Position numbers and translations under genes: made by a program | The notes under the pieces: generated by a model | Database searches by the model: none | Told to the model about the DNA's origin: nothing | What the model saw: only the letters and a program-made list of their open reading frames with translations | Shown: one piece after another, positions 34,588 to 43,880 of the stretch | Layout: the number at the start of each line of letters is the position of its first letter | Position numbering within the stretch: position 1 is the stretch's first letter | NCBI GenBank assembly: GCA_026399195.1 | Contig: JAPLRK010000067.1 | Location: 1-60,561 of the forward strand | Origin: Legionellales bacterium | Lineage (GTDB): Bacteria; Pseudomonadota; Gammaproteobacteria; Legionellales; Legionellaceae | Direction of reading: 5' to 3' | DNA length: 60,561 nt

Positions 34588-36951
34588 TTAAAACGATTCA
34601 GGATTTTCTTCTAGGTTCTCGGAAGCATTGAAGGGGATGTTGGATTCTTCGAGCTGCGGGACTTCATTTTTTCTGAAATACTCGATGATGGCATTAGGTT
34701 GATTGGGCATTGATTGTAATCCGGTGGTTGGATCAATGCTCACTGCAAGTACGTTATCTGGTTGTTTTATGAATTCTACCGGTAAGTCTTTGAGGGCGAC
34801 TTTCATGAAATCAATCCAGAGTGGGAGGGCAAGGGTTGCCGCATATTCATAAAGAGGTGCTGGGGTATCAAATCCTACCCATGTGGTGACAACGAGCTCT
34901 GGATGATATCCAGAAAACCAGGCATCTACTTGTTCATTGGTGGTTCCAGTTTTACCCGCGATGTCTTTGCGATGTAGAATGGTGGCTTCGTGTGCTGTGC
35001 CATGTTGAATGACGTCGGTGAGCGCTGTGTGCATCAGAAATGCGAGATCTTCGGGGATGACTCGAGGGGCGTTGGCATCGGCGCCTGGATTGCTTTCAGT
35101 GCATTCATGACAGACATGCGTTGGCTTGGCTTGTAGAAGGATTTTTCCATCGTGATTGGTGATGCGATCAATCATATAGGGTTCTATTTTGTAGCCACCA
35201 TTGGCAAAGACGGCATAAGCGGTTGCGAGATCCAATGGGCTTACAGATAACGTGCCTAAAGCTAGTGATAAGGCGTGCGGTAAGTTTGCTTTTTGGAAGC
35301 CAAATTGGCTGACAAATTGGACAGCATAAGAGATGCCAATATCATCAAGAATTCTGATGGAAACCATGTTGAGTGAGTGCACCAGCGCATCTTTCATCCG
35401 GGTTGGCCCATTGAATTTCAGCTTGTCATTGTGAGGACGCCATAAATTGACGGAGCTTGGGTCATCCACGACAATAGGAGCATCATTGATAAGCGTGGCT
35501 AAGGAATAACCTTTGTTTAATGCGGCCGCATAAATGAACGGTTTAAAGCTTGATCCAGGCTGCCTTAATGATTGAGTGGCACGATTAAATTTACTTTTTT
35601 GAAAGTTCAATCCACCGACCAAAGCTTCAATGGCACCGTTTTGAGGGTTTAAAGCCACAAGTGCTGCTTCAATTTGAGGGATTTGCACCAATTGCCACTC
35701 ATTCTGGTGAAAGCGTACATAGACCACATCTCCATAGGACAGGATTTGACTCGCCTTAGTGGGGGCTTTTCCGACCCAACCTTTTCGAAGTGCTGGACGT
35801 GCCCAGGATAGTCCTTGCCAGGGAATGGTGAAGACATGCCCGCTTCGAGTGGTTGCCTCTGCGGTTTGTAAATGGGTACTCAGGATGATGGCGGGTTCTA
35901 AATCATTGACCACGGGAAAGTCGTTGCTAAGTTTATGTAGTGCTTCTTCTGAGCGAGGATTGATGTCTTTATAGTTGGCTCTGGGTCCTCGATAGCCATG
36001 TCTTCGGTCGTAGGCAAGTAAATGATCCTCTACCACCTGGTTTGCCGTTTTTTGTAACGGGCCTTTGATGGTCGTATATACTTTATATCCCTTAGTGTAG
36101 GCATCAGCACCGAAATGCTCAAACAGGGATTGCCGAATCATCTCTGCAACGAAAGGGGCATTGACTTGAATATTACTGCCATAATATTTTGCTGTGATGG
36201 GTTGACCTACCGCCTCTTGATACTCTGCTTTCGTGATGTAATGTTCTTCAAAAAGACGTTCAAGGACGTGGTCTCGACGTTTTTTTGCGGCGGGTGGGTT
36301 GGCAATAGGGTTCTGAGTTGAGGGCGCTTGAGGTAGTCCCGCGAGCATGGCTAATTGGGAGAGACTTAACTCGTTAAGATTTTTTCCATAATAGACCTTG
36401 GCCGCAGCCCCAACACCATAAGCACGATTGCCCATATATATTTTATTCAAATACAATTCAAGGATTTTTTCTTTGGTTAATTCCCTATCAATTTTGATGG
36501 CTAAAAGGATTTCGTTAAATTTTCGTAAAAATGTTTTTTTCCGATTGAGAAAAAAGTTTCGTGCGACTTGCATGGTGATGGTACTACCGCCTTGAGATTT
36601 GGTCCCCGTTTGCACCATTCGGAGCGTTGCACGCGCCAACCCAAAGACATCTACACCGCTGTGGTCAAAAAAACGTTGATCTTCGGTTGCAACCAGAGCA
36701 TGAACAAGTGTTGGAGGAATTTGCTCATAAGTGAGAGGGATGCGTCTTTTTTCACCATATTCTTGAATCAACAAGCCATCTTGGGTATAAATTCTCAAAG
36801 GGACTTGTAAGCGAACCGTCTTGAGGGAGTCGACGTTAGGAAGTTGGCTTGCTAGGTACAGGTAAATCAGGCCGGTTACGACGAGAATGAGAAAAAACAA
36901 ACTAAGGCACGCCCACAGGCCTTTACGCCAAAAATATCCGGTATTTTTCAT
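34588..36951 (-). CDS. mrcA: Penicillin-binding protein 1A
   Basis: Bifunctional class A PBP that polymerises and cross-links peptidoglycan. The 787-residue protein has a membrane anchor at about 11-34, a GT51 transglycosylase domain with catalytic Glu90 (ATEDQRFFDHSG) and GGSTITMQVARNFFL, then a transpeptidase domain with SxxK S467-S-F-K470, SLN (VHSLNMVSIR) and KTG at 667. All motifs are intact. TATAAT (reverse of 36993-36998) makes a promoter; the hairpin repeat copy B lies just upstream of it. Confidence 0.95.
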   Translation of the reverse strand: MKNTGYFWRKGLWACLSLFFLILVVTGLIYLYLASQLPNVDSLKTVRLQVPLRIYTQDGLLIQEYGEKRRIPLTYEQIPPTLVHALVATEDQRFFDHSGVDVFGLARATLRMVQTGTKSQGGSTITMQVARNFFLNRKKTFLRKFNEILLAIKIDRELTKEKILELYLNKIYMGNRAYGVGAAAKVYYGKNLNELSLSQLAMLAGLPQAPSTQNPIANPPAAKKRRDHVLERLFEEHYITKAEYQEAVGQPITAKYYGSNIQVNAPFVAEMIRQSLFEHFGADAYTKGYKVYTTIKGPLQKTANQVVEDHLLAYDRRHGYRGPRANYKDINPRSEEALHKLSNDFPVVNDLEPAIILSTHLQTAEATTRSGHVFTIPWQGLSWARPALRKGWVGKAPTKASQILSYGDVVYVRFHQNEWQLVQIPQIEAALVALNPQNGAIEALVGGLNFQKSKFNRATQSLRQPGSSFKPFIYAAALNKGYSLATLINDAPIVVDDPSSVNLWRPHNDKLKFNGPTRMKDALVHSLNMVSIRILDDIGISYAVQFVSQFGFQKANLPHALSLALGTLSVSPLDLATAYAVFANGGYKIEPYMIDRITNHDGKILLQAKPTHVCHECTESNPGADANAPRVIPEDLAFLMHTALTDVIQHGTAHEATILHRKDIAGKTGTTNEQVDAWFSGYHPELVVTTWVGFDTPAPLYEYAATLALPLWIDFMKVALKDLPVEFIKQPDNVLAVSIDPTTGLQSMPNQPNAIIEYFRKNEVPQLEESNIPFNASENLEENPESF

Positions 36952-37026
36952 GTGAAATCTAAATCGCAGTCAGTAGGATGGATTAATATGGGATTATATC
37001 GCGATTCTATACCTTTTAGCGAATGT

Positions 37027-37140
37027 TTGGACTCTGGACAGAATTGCATGCAAAAAGACGCATGCAATTCTGTCCAAATAATTTTAGATCTGATGTGTTT
37101 TTGGACTTCAATGGGTTGATACAGTCAATTCATCTTATAA
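37027..37140 (-). repeat. Dispersed repeat, modules 2 and 1 joined, copy B
   Basis: Read on the minus strand, module 1 (37140-37093) matches copy A at 18826, and module 2 (37091-37027) matches copy C at 50250, with 4 differences in 65 bp. Module 2 contains a 40-nt hairpin (37036-37075): a perfect 16-bp stem GGACAGAATTGCATGC with an 8-nt loop GTCTTTTT. The hairpin edge lies 84 bp upstream of the mrcA start, pointing toward it. The remainder of the 36952-37421 gap carries no gene that I can support. Confidence 0.8.
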
Positions 37141-37278
37141 ACATATAATCACTTAGGACTAGTAATGATCAAACCGAAACTAACCTGCTTTTTAATGGTT
37201 ATTGGTCAAAGCATATGGACTATGCTACAGATGTTGTCGAATAATGACATCTTGAATAATAGCGCCTTCAATGTGAGG

Positions 37279-37312
37279 GGCAGACTAAGCTCGCGCGCTC
37301 GCTAAGTCTGCC
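37279..37312. other. Stem-loop in the mrcA-fimV gap
   Basis: GGCAGACTAAGC (37279-37290) pairs with GCTAAGTCTGCC (37301-37312) with one mismatch around a 10-nt GC-rich loop. Only TTAATT follows, so termination would be weak. It is a possible attenuator before fimV or a fossil of a mobile element. Confidence 0.4.
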
Positions 37313-37421
37313 TTAATTCCGGGGTCCATTTTTCAAACGGTCCATAAGTCCAGGTTGTATGTTCACTTGGATAATGGTATTTTTTGTCAAGGTTGAAACG
37401 AAGTATGCGAGGGAGCGCTGA

Positions 37422-39017
37422 TTGAAAAAAACTGTTTTATATACTGTTCTCCTAACTTCTTCTTTTTCTTTCGGTGCGTTCGCCATGGGGTTGGGGGATA
37501 TGAAGGTGGATTCTTATCTTGGAGAACCCTTCAAAGCTGAGATCGAACTGATCGATGCGGGCAGCATCCCACTGTCAGGTATCAAAGCAAGTTTAGCGTC
37601 GCCTGAGGACTTTGAGAGAGTAGGTCTAGAGCCTTTGAATGTGTTTAATGAGTTGGTTTTTGACGTGGTTCAAAATGCCCATGGTCGGGTGATTGTTAAA
37701 GTCAGTTCAAGCGAGAGAATTTCAGAACCTTACATGCAAGTTTTGGTTGATCTGTCTTGGGCTAATGGCCAAGTATATCGCTCTTACGGCATATTTTTAG
37801 ATCCTCCAAATTATCAAATGGCGATGGTGAAAAAACAGTTACGTCAGATGGTTCACCGACAAAATGAATTCTATCAAAAAGCGGTATCATCGAATGACAT
37901 GGAGCATGCTGATTCAGCCATGATCATAGAGAAATCGACGCAACACCAACGGCAAAAGACCTATGGCCCAACGGTTGCACATGAAACTGTGTGGCAGATA
38001 GCAGAGCGATATAAAACGGAAGATGTCACTTTGTTACAAATGGTGTTAGCCATAGTGGGCTTGAACCAGGAGGCTTTTTCCGAAGGGAATTTAAATGGCT
38101 TGAAAGATGATCAAAGGCTACAGATCCCCTCAACTGCTTTAGCGAAAAAAGTACCGATTGAACTTTCAAAAGAAGAAGTTCAGGCTCATGATAAGGCGTG
38201 GCAGTCAAGGCAGCCGATAGAGCATGTTTTGATGCCCCCATATATCGACAGCACGGGGCCTGCGGGCTTATTAGAACATCAAGTTCTTTTTTCAGTTATT
38301 CCCCCACTTCACGGGAACCAACCCACGGAAGGTGTTTCTCAGATAGTTCCCTTGGCATCGACTTTACTCTCCTTAGACGGAGATCTATCGACTGGCTATC
38401 AAAAAAAACAAGTGATATCTCAACTCGCCACAGAGAAGGCTAATAGGGACGTTGTGGTAACGGCGATTGATGCGGTTCGAGAAGCCAATGCTTTGCTCCG
38501 TGAGCAACTACACACACTACAGACTGAAAACAAACGGTTACAGCTTCAATTGAGTCAACGCGAAAAAGGCTTGGATCAATTACATGAGCAACTTCGTTTG
38601 TTGATGCTACGTCAAGGGGCTTCTGGAGGTGTGATCACTCCCACAGAGAGGCCCTTGAGCCATGATTGGCTCTGGATTTTCTTGTTGCTGGGCGTTTCTG
38701 GCGCTTTAGGCTTTGGATACTGGCGATATCATGCTTCAATGGAGAAGAAGGTTCAGCCCTCTGCAGATGAACCTAGGCCTGCTCCGGAAACTCCCACGAT
38801 GTCTGTGGTGGATATTCTCCCGGTTCCTGAGGAAGTGCAAGATAAGCCCGTGAAGAGCAAAGCGGCTTTGGAAACGCTGTTGGGTCTCGCAAAAACCTAC
38901 ATTGTGATGGATGATTTGGTGATGGCAAAGGAATCATTGCAAGAAGTGATTGAATTTGGAAACGAGGACCAGCAGCGTGAGGCGAGTCGCTTACTGGATG
39001 AGCTGACAAGGCCCTAG
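37422..39017 (+). CDS. fimV: FimV-like LysM/peptidoglycan-linked pilus assembly protein
   Basis: The 531-residue protein has a signal peptide (to about Ala21) and a FimV N-terminal domain (MGLGDMKVDSYLGEPFKAEI, VLVDLSWANGQVYRSYGIFL). A LysM-like segment follows near 185-235 (VAHETVWQIAERYK), then a coiled coil near 355-400, one transmembrane helix near 417-436 (WLWIFLLLGVSGALGFGYWR) and the short FimV C-terminal domain (LETLLGLAKTYIVMDDLVMA). It is shorter than the ~900-residue Pseudomonas FimV because the acidic repeat region is missing. The start is TTG 37422 with GAGGGAG upstream. FimV-truA synteny supports the call; likely roles are polar localisation and type IV pilus or type II secretion. 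Confidence 0.85.
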   Translation: MKKTVLYTVLLTSSFSFGAFAMGLGDMKVDSYLGEPFKAEIELIDAGSIPLSGIKASLASPEDFERVGLEPLNVFNELVFDVVQNAHGRVIVKVSSSERISEPYMQVLVDLSWANGQVYRSYGIFLDPPNYQMAMVKKQLRQMVHRQNEFYQKAVSSNDMEHADSAMIIEKSTQHQRQKTYGPTVAHETVWQIAERYKTEDVTLLQMVLAIVGLNQEAFSEGNLNGLKDDQRLQIPSTALAKKVPIELSKEEVQAHDKAWQSRQPIEHVLMPPYIDSTGPAGLLEHQVLFSVIPPLHGNQPTEGVSQIVPLASTLLSLDGDLSTGYQKKQVISQLATEKANRDVVVTAIDAVREANALLREQLHTLQTENKRLQLQLSQREKGLDQLHEQLRLLMLRQGASGGVITPTERPLSHDWLWIFLLLGVSGALGFGYWRYHASMEKKVQPSADEPRPAPETPTMSVVDILPVPEEVQDKPVKSKAALETLLGLAKTYIVMDDLVMAKESLQEVIEFGNEDQQREASRLLDELTRP

Positions 39018-39067
39018 ACAAACGCTGCTCTCTGTTATACATTGGCCCTTTTTATCAGGAATTTGTG

Positions 39068-39859
39068 ATGCGTATTGCCTTAATGGTTGAATACGATGGT
39101 AGCCAATATCATGGTTGGCAAGCACAACCTGGGCTTCATACGGTCCAACTCATGTTAGAGAAAGCGATTGCTCAAGTGGCTGACTCTGAAGTCAGTGTGG
39201 TGTGCGCAGGGCGAACGGATACAGGAGTTCATGCTTCTGAGCAAATCATTCATTTTGATACTGCGGCTGTACGAACGATTCGTGCCTGGATCCATGGCGT
39301 TAATTCTTATTTACCCAAAGATATCTGTGTGAAATGGGGTCGCGAGATGCCTGATGAGTTTCATGCGCGCTTTTCAGCGCTTTCTCGGCGCTATCGGTAT
39401 GTGATTTATAATGCACCTGTTAGACCCGCCTTATTACGAGGAAATGTCACCTGGCAATATCGTCCATTGGATCAGCGCTTGATGCATGCGGCGAGTCAAT
39501 GTTTGTTGGGCGAGCATGATTTCACGTCTTTCCGGGCCATAGAATGTCAGTCCAAAACGCCCACGCGGACCATCACCAGCTTGAATGTGGTGCGGCATGT
39601 AGATTATGTCGTGATGGAAATCAGTGCTAATGCGTTTTTACATCATATGGTTAGGAATATTGCAGGTGTATTGATTGCCGTGGGCTCTGGCCGTCAAGAA
39701 GTGGCTTGGGTGAATGAGGTCTTGGACGCCAAAGATAGAAAGATGGGGGCTGAAACGGCGCCTCCTTATGGTCTTTATTTGGTGGGAGTAACCTACCCAC
39801 CGAACTATGCAGTACCTCATGGGATCACAGGCCCTATGCCTTTTATGGGTGATTTTTGA
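39068..39859 (+). CDS. truA: tRNA pseudouridine(38-40) synthase
   Basis: Forms pseudouridine at positions 38-40 of the anticodon stem. The 263-residue protein carries the catalytic Asp51 in CAGRTDTGVHA, with FHARFSALSRRYRYVIYN and NAFLHHMVRNIAGVL. ATG 39068 follows a GTG in the same frame. In relatives trpF and trpBA follow; here trpF is absent and trpB is truncated. Confidence 0.95.
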   Translation: MRIALMVEYDGSQYHGWQAQPGLHTVQLMLEKAIAQVADSEVSVVCAGRTDTGVHASEQIIHFDTAAVRTIRAWIHGVNSYLPKDICVKWGREMPDEFHARFSALSRRYRYVIYNAPVRPALLRGNVTWQYRPLDQRLMHAASQCLLGEHDFTSFRAIECQSKTPTRTITSLNVVRHVDYVVMEISANAFLHHMVRNIAGVLIAVGSGRQEVAWVNEVLDAKDRKMGAETAPPYGLYLVGVTYPPNYAVPHGITGPMPFMGDF

Positions 39860-39921
39860 GTGAGTTGCTCTCGAACTCGCATCAAAATGGGCGAATTGAT
39901 GACAAAGATTTGGGAGGATGA

Positions 39922-40419
39922 ATGACGGTTAAAGCGCTTCCAGATGAGCACGGGCATTTTGGACCCTATGGTGGACGATTTGTTGCAGACACTTTGATGA
40001 ATGCGTTGCAGCAATTGCAAGCGGCTTATGAACAGGTACAAGATGATCCTATTTTTTTAGCAGAACTCGCTCATGAACTTCATGATTATGTGGGTCGTGA
40101 GACACCGCTCTATTATGCGAAACGTTTGAGTGAGCAGATGGGTGGGGCTCAAATTTTTTTGAAGCGTGAAGACTTGAATCATACGGGTGCTCATAAAATC
40201 AATAATGCGGTCGGTCAAGCGTTGCTCGCCAAGCGGATGGGGAAAACCAGAATCATCGCCGAAACTGGCGCAGGTCAGCATGGTGTGGCCTCGGTTACCG
40301 TGGCGGCTAAATTAGGATTAGAGTGTGTCGTCTACATGGGGATTGATCAAAAAGATGGCGTGAAGGCAGGAGCTGGCTTCATCCAATCAATACGTTCTGC
40401 AATGGAGACCTCAAGATGA
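39922..40419 (+). pseudogene. trpB: Truncated tryptophan synthase beta chain (trpB), coupled to glnS
   Basis: The first 140 or so residues match TrpB closely: [20 protein letters not shown], the PLP-lysine region [18 protein letters not shown] (Lys92) and [19 protein letters not shown]. Normal TrpB is about 400 residues; here similarity stops after VVYMG and 25 unrelated residues lead to a TGA. The cofactor-phosphate GGGSNA loop and C-terminal domain are missing, so it cannot be a working synthase. The TGA overlaps the glnS ATG (ATGA), and no trpF or trpA is present. It may survive as a translated leader for glnS. Confidence 0.85.
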
Positions 40420-42071
40420 CTGAAATAACAGAAAAACGACAGCATTTTATTCGTCAACTGATGCTTGATGATTTGACGGCTAAGAGACATGAGTCCATTG
40501 TCACGCGTTTTCCGCCTGAGCCTAATGGTTATTTACACGTAGGTCATGCCAAATCCATTTGCTTGAATTTCGGATTGGCCAAGGAGTTGGGTGGACGATG
40601 TTATTTGCGATTTGATGATACCAATCCTTGTAAAGAGGAAGACGAATTTGTCAAATCAATCATCGAAGATGTGCAATGGCTTGGATTTGAATGGTGCGCA
40701 ATGACGCATTCCTCGGATTATTATCATGAGTTATATGCGTTTGCGATAACCCTCATTGAAAAAGGCTTGGCTTATGTGGATAGCCTCAGTATGGAGGAGA
40801 TCCGGGCATATCGAGGCACCCTGAAAGAGCCAGGTCAGGAGAGCCCTTTCAGACAACGTCCCATCGCTGAAAGTTTGAGTTTGTTCCAACGGATGAAGGC
40901 CGGCGAGTTTCCTGACGGATCTCATGTGTTGCGTGCAAAGATTGATATGAGTTCTGGCAACATCAACATGAGAGACCCTGTTCTTTATAGAATTCGTCAT
41001 ATAGCGCACCAACGTACGGGGGATGAGTGGTGTATTTATCCGATGTATGATTATGCGCATCCGATCTCGGATGCTCTGGAAAAAATAACACATTCGTTGT
41101 GTACGCTAGAATTTCAAGATCATCGTCCTTTGTATGATTGGCTTATTGGGCATTTACCTCTGCCAGCAAAGCCCATACAGACGGAGTTTGCTCGTTTGAA
41201 TTTATCTCATACACTGACCAGCAAACGGAAATTACGACAGTTGGTGGAGGATCAGGTGGTGGGCTCTTGGGATGATCCCCGTATGCCGACTTTGCAAGGC
41301 ATGCGGAAAAGAGGTTATCCACCCGCGGCCATTCGTGATTTTTGTGAAAAAGTCGGGATTTCTCGCAGTGATTCGGTCATTGATATGTCGGTGCTTGAAG
41401 CCTCCGTTCGCGATGAGTTGAATAAGACGGCTCCCAGAGCTCTTTGTGTGCTTGATCCCATCAAGGTCGTGATTGAAAATTATCCAGAGGATCTGGTCGA
41501 GTCCTTGAAGGTGCCGTTTCATCCGCAAGATGCAAGCTCCGAGATGCGAACGATGCCATTTTCTCGTGAAATATACATCGAGCGCAGTGATTTTATGGAA
41601 CATCCCTCCAAACAGTTTTTTCGTTTGACCGTGGGGGGGGAGGTCCGGTTACGTCATGCTTATGTGATTCGTGCAACAGACGTGATACGGGATGCAGAGG
41701 ACAATATTATTGAGCTACGAGCTACCTTTGATGAGGCCACTTTGGGTAAAAACCCAGAAGGTCGAAAAGTAAAAGGGGTGATTCATTGGGTGTCGGTGCT
41801 TGAAGCGCACCCTGTGACGATCATTCAATATGATCGTCTGTTTCATGATCCAAACCCCGGGCGTGAGGATGACTTTATACAATTTTTGAATCATGATTCA
41901 TTAAAGGTTCAAAAAGGATGGTGTGAGCCTGCCTTGTCAAACCAGTCAATAGGCAAGGTCTTTCAATTTGAACGTTTGGGGTATTACTGTGTGAGTCTGT
42001 CCAATGATGATCTGGTGGTTACCGCTTTTCATCGAGTGGTTGATTTAAAAGATACTTGGAACAAGGGGTAG
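40416..42071 (+). CDS. glnS: Glutaminyl-tRNA synthetase
   Basis: Class I synthetase charging tRNA-Gln. The 551-residue protein has [19 protein letters not shown] (HIGH region), [12 protein letters not shown], the KMSKS-equivalent [10 protein letters not shown], and the anticodon-binding beta barrels ending in [20 protein letters not shown]. Length agrees with E. coli GlnS. Its ATG lies on the stop codon of the trpB fragment and lacks its own strong Shine-Dalgarno, so translation probably depends on coupling. Confidence 0.95.
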   Translation: MTEITEKRQHFIRQLMLDDLTAKRHESIVTRFPPEPNGYLHVGHAKSICLNFGLAKELGGRCYLRFDDTNPCKEEDEFVKSIIEDVQWLGFEWCAMTHSSDYYHELYAFAITLIEKGLAYVDSLSMEEIRAYRGTLKEPGQESPFRQRPIAESLSLFQRMKAGEFPDGSHVLRAKIDMSSGNINMRDPVLYRIRHIAHQRTGDEWCIYPMYDYAHPISDALEKITHSLCTLEFQDHRPLYDWLIGHLPLPAKPIQTEFARLNLSHTLTSKRKLRQLVEDQVVGSWDDPRMPTLQGMRKRGYPPAAIRDFCEKVGISRSDSVIDMSVLEASVRDELNKTAPRALCVLDPIKVVIENYPEDLVESLKVPFHPQDASSEMRTMPFSREIYIERSDFMEHPSKQFFRLTVGGEVRLRHAYVIRATDVIRDAEDNIIELRATFDEATLGKNPEGRKVKGVIHWVSVLEAHPVTIIQYDRLFHDPNPGREDDFIQFLNHDSLKVQKGWCEPALSNQSIGKVFQFERLGYYCVSLSNDDLVVTAFHRVVDLKDTWNKG

Positions 42072-42073
42072 GC

Positions 42074-43438
42074 ATGTTATATTTGTATAATTCATTAACC
42101 CATCAGAAAGAACGATTCACCCCCATGCATCCTGGAAAAATAGGGATGTATGTTTGTGGGATCACGGTGTATGACCATTGTCATCTAGGACATGCGCGCT
42201 CTATGGTTTGTTTCGATGTCATCGTACGCTATCTACGATATCTGGGTTTTGAGGTAACTTATGTGCGAAACATCACTGACATTGATGATAAAATCATTGC
42301 CAGAGCGGAAGAGCGTCACCTGTCTGTTCACGAATTAACGGCACAATTTATTGACTCCATGAACCAAGATGCCACCGCTTTGGGTGTCTTACCCCCTGAT
42401 ATAGAACCTCGTGCCACAGAATATGTGTCGCATATTGTCACTTTGATTTCAAAGTTGATTGAAAAGGGTGCCGCCTATGTGAGCTCGCTTGGCGATGTAT
42501 GTTATCAGGTAGATTCCTTTGTGGGGTATGGCAAATTATCTCACAAAGAGATAGAACATCTTGTTTCCGGAGCACGCGTTGAGATAGTCAAAGAAAAACG
42601 CTCACCGCTAGACTTTGTGTTGTGGAAAATGGCAAAACCAGGGGAACCCAGTTGGCCTTCTCCTTGGGGTGAAGGGCGACCTGGATGGCATAGTGAGTGC
42701 TCTGCGATGGCGATGGATGTTTTGGGGGAGCAATTTGACATTCACGGCGGGGGTCTGGATCTGCAATTTCCTCATCACGAAAATGAAATAGCTCAAAGTG
42801 AGACGGTCACGAACAAGCCTTTTGCTAATTATTGGATGCATGTGGGCATGCTTCAGGTCAATCATGAGAAAATGGCCAAGTCAGTAGGTAACTTTTTTAC
42901 CATTGCGGATGTGCTAAAAAAACATCATCCTGAGGTGATTCGCTATTTCTTATTGAGCAGTCATTACCGAAGCCCATTGAATTATTCAGATGAAAACATG
43001 CAACTGGCCACTCGAGCACTGATGCGTCTTTATCAGTCCATCAAAGACGTGACATGTGTTGAAGAAGACACCTTGGATGAGGCATGGATAGAACAATATC
43101 AAGAAGCCATGAATGATGATTTTAATACGCCGATTGCCTTGTCAGTCCTGTTCAAATTAAGCCATGAGATCAATAAAACCTTATCGCCAAATCTTGTAGC
43201 AACCTTGAAGCATCTCGCAAACACGTTAGGCTTACTCCAAGAGTTGCCTGCTTCTTTCTTAAAAGCAGGGATCTCAGAAGATGAGGTAGAGATCATTCAT
43301 CAGCTCATTGAAGAAAGGCTGCAGGCACGCACACTGAAACATTGGGCACGCGCGGATGAGATCAGGGCGCTTTTATTGGCCAAAGGGATTGAAGTTGAAG
43401 ATGGACCTCAGGGAACCACTTGGCGAATGGTGAATTGA
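42074..43438 (+). CDS. cysS: Cysteinyl-tRNA synthetase
   Basis: Class I synthetase of 454 residues, with zinc and HIGH motifs in [20 protein letters not shown], the zinc ligands [12 protein letters not shown] and [19 protein letters not shown], and KMSKS written as [15 protein letters not shown] before ATG 42074 decides the start, 2 bp after the glnS stop, so glnS and cysS form an operon. Confidence 0.96.
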   Translation: MLYLYNSLTHQKERFTPMHPGKIGMYVCGITVYDHCHLGHARSMVCFDVIVRYLRYLGFEVTYVRNITDIDDKIIARAEERHLSVHELTAQFIDSMNQDATALGVLPPDIEPRATEYVSHIVTLISKLIEKGAAYVSSLGDVCYQVDSFVGYGKLSHKEIEHLVSGARVEIVKEKRSPLDFVLWKMAKPGEPSWPSPWGEGRPGWHSECSAMAMDVLGEQFDIHGGGLDLQFPHHENEIAQSETVTNKPFANYWMHVGMLQVNHEKMAKSVGNFFTIADVLKKHHPEVIRYFLLSSHYRSPLNYSDENMQLATRALMRLYQSIKDVTCVEEDTLDEAWIEQYQEAMNDDFNTPIALSVLFKLSHEINKTLSPNLVATLKHLANTLGLLQELPASFLKAGISEDEVEIIHQLIEERLQARTLKHWARADEIRALLLAKGIEVEDGPQGTTWRMVN

Positions 43439-43531
43439 TGTTTATTTCGGATAGATCGATTATAAATTGGGCATAAGATGCGTTTGCTATGACTTGAATT
43501 AATGTATATAGAATGAATTTGATGATGACCA

Positions 43532-43864
43532 ATGGACATGGTAAAACGCTTTGATGTGTGTTTGGTCAAGCTAGATCCAACCGTGGGTTCCGAATTAAAA
43601 AAGACGCGACCTGTCGTGATTGTGTCTCCGAATTCAATGAATCTTAGTCGTTTAAGTACAGTGATTGTAGCGCCGATGACGAGCACCCTGAGGGAAAATT
43701 TCCCCACCCGAGTCACAACACTATTTAACAACAAGCAAGGTCAAATAGCCCTGGATCAAATCAGATCCATCGATCGTATGTGGATTCTGAAAGTGTTAGG
43801 GCATGTAGATATTTCTACGGAAAATCAACTTTTAGATCTGTTGGCGGTTATGTTTCAAAGATAA
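43532..43864 (+). CDS. MazF/PemK-family endoribonuclease toxin, no antitoxin seen
   Basis: The 110-residue protein has the CcdB/MazF fold pattern: VKRFDVCLVKLDPTVGSELK, KKTRPVVIVSPN, STVIVAPMTST and IALDQIRSIDRMWI. Toxins of this family cut mRNA at short sequences. The 94 bp before it holds no 60-80-codon antitoxin gene, and the following gene is convergent gspE 17 bp away. Either an unlinked antitoxin exists or the toxin is weak or inactive. The start could be Met3 (43538). Confidence 0.85.
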   Translation: MDMVKRFDVCLVKLDPTVGSELKKTRPVVIVSPNSMNLSRLSTVIVAPMTSTLRENFPTRVTTLFNNKQGQIALDQIRSIDRMWILKVLGHVDISTENQLLDLLAVMFQR

Positions 43865-43880
43865 GATTCTGGTGCGATTC

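Noticed and set aside
37165-37305. A 46-codon frame in the mrcA-fimV gap
   Set aside because: It has no clear ribosome-binding site or recognisable similarity, and it ends inside a stem-loop.
37279-37312. Calling the stem-loop a rho-independent terminator
   Set aside because: No T-run follows on either strand, and no gene ends just upstream.
40342-40419. Explaining the trpB truncation by a single frameshift error
   Set aside because: Fewer than 300 bp of the missing ~750 bp could fit before glnS, and no TrpB C-terminal sequence was found in other frames, so a deletion is required.
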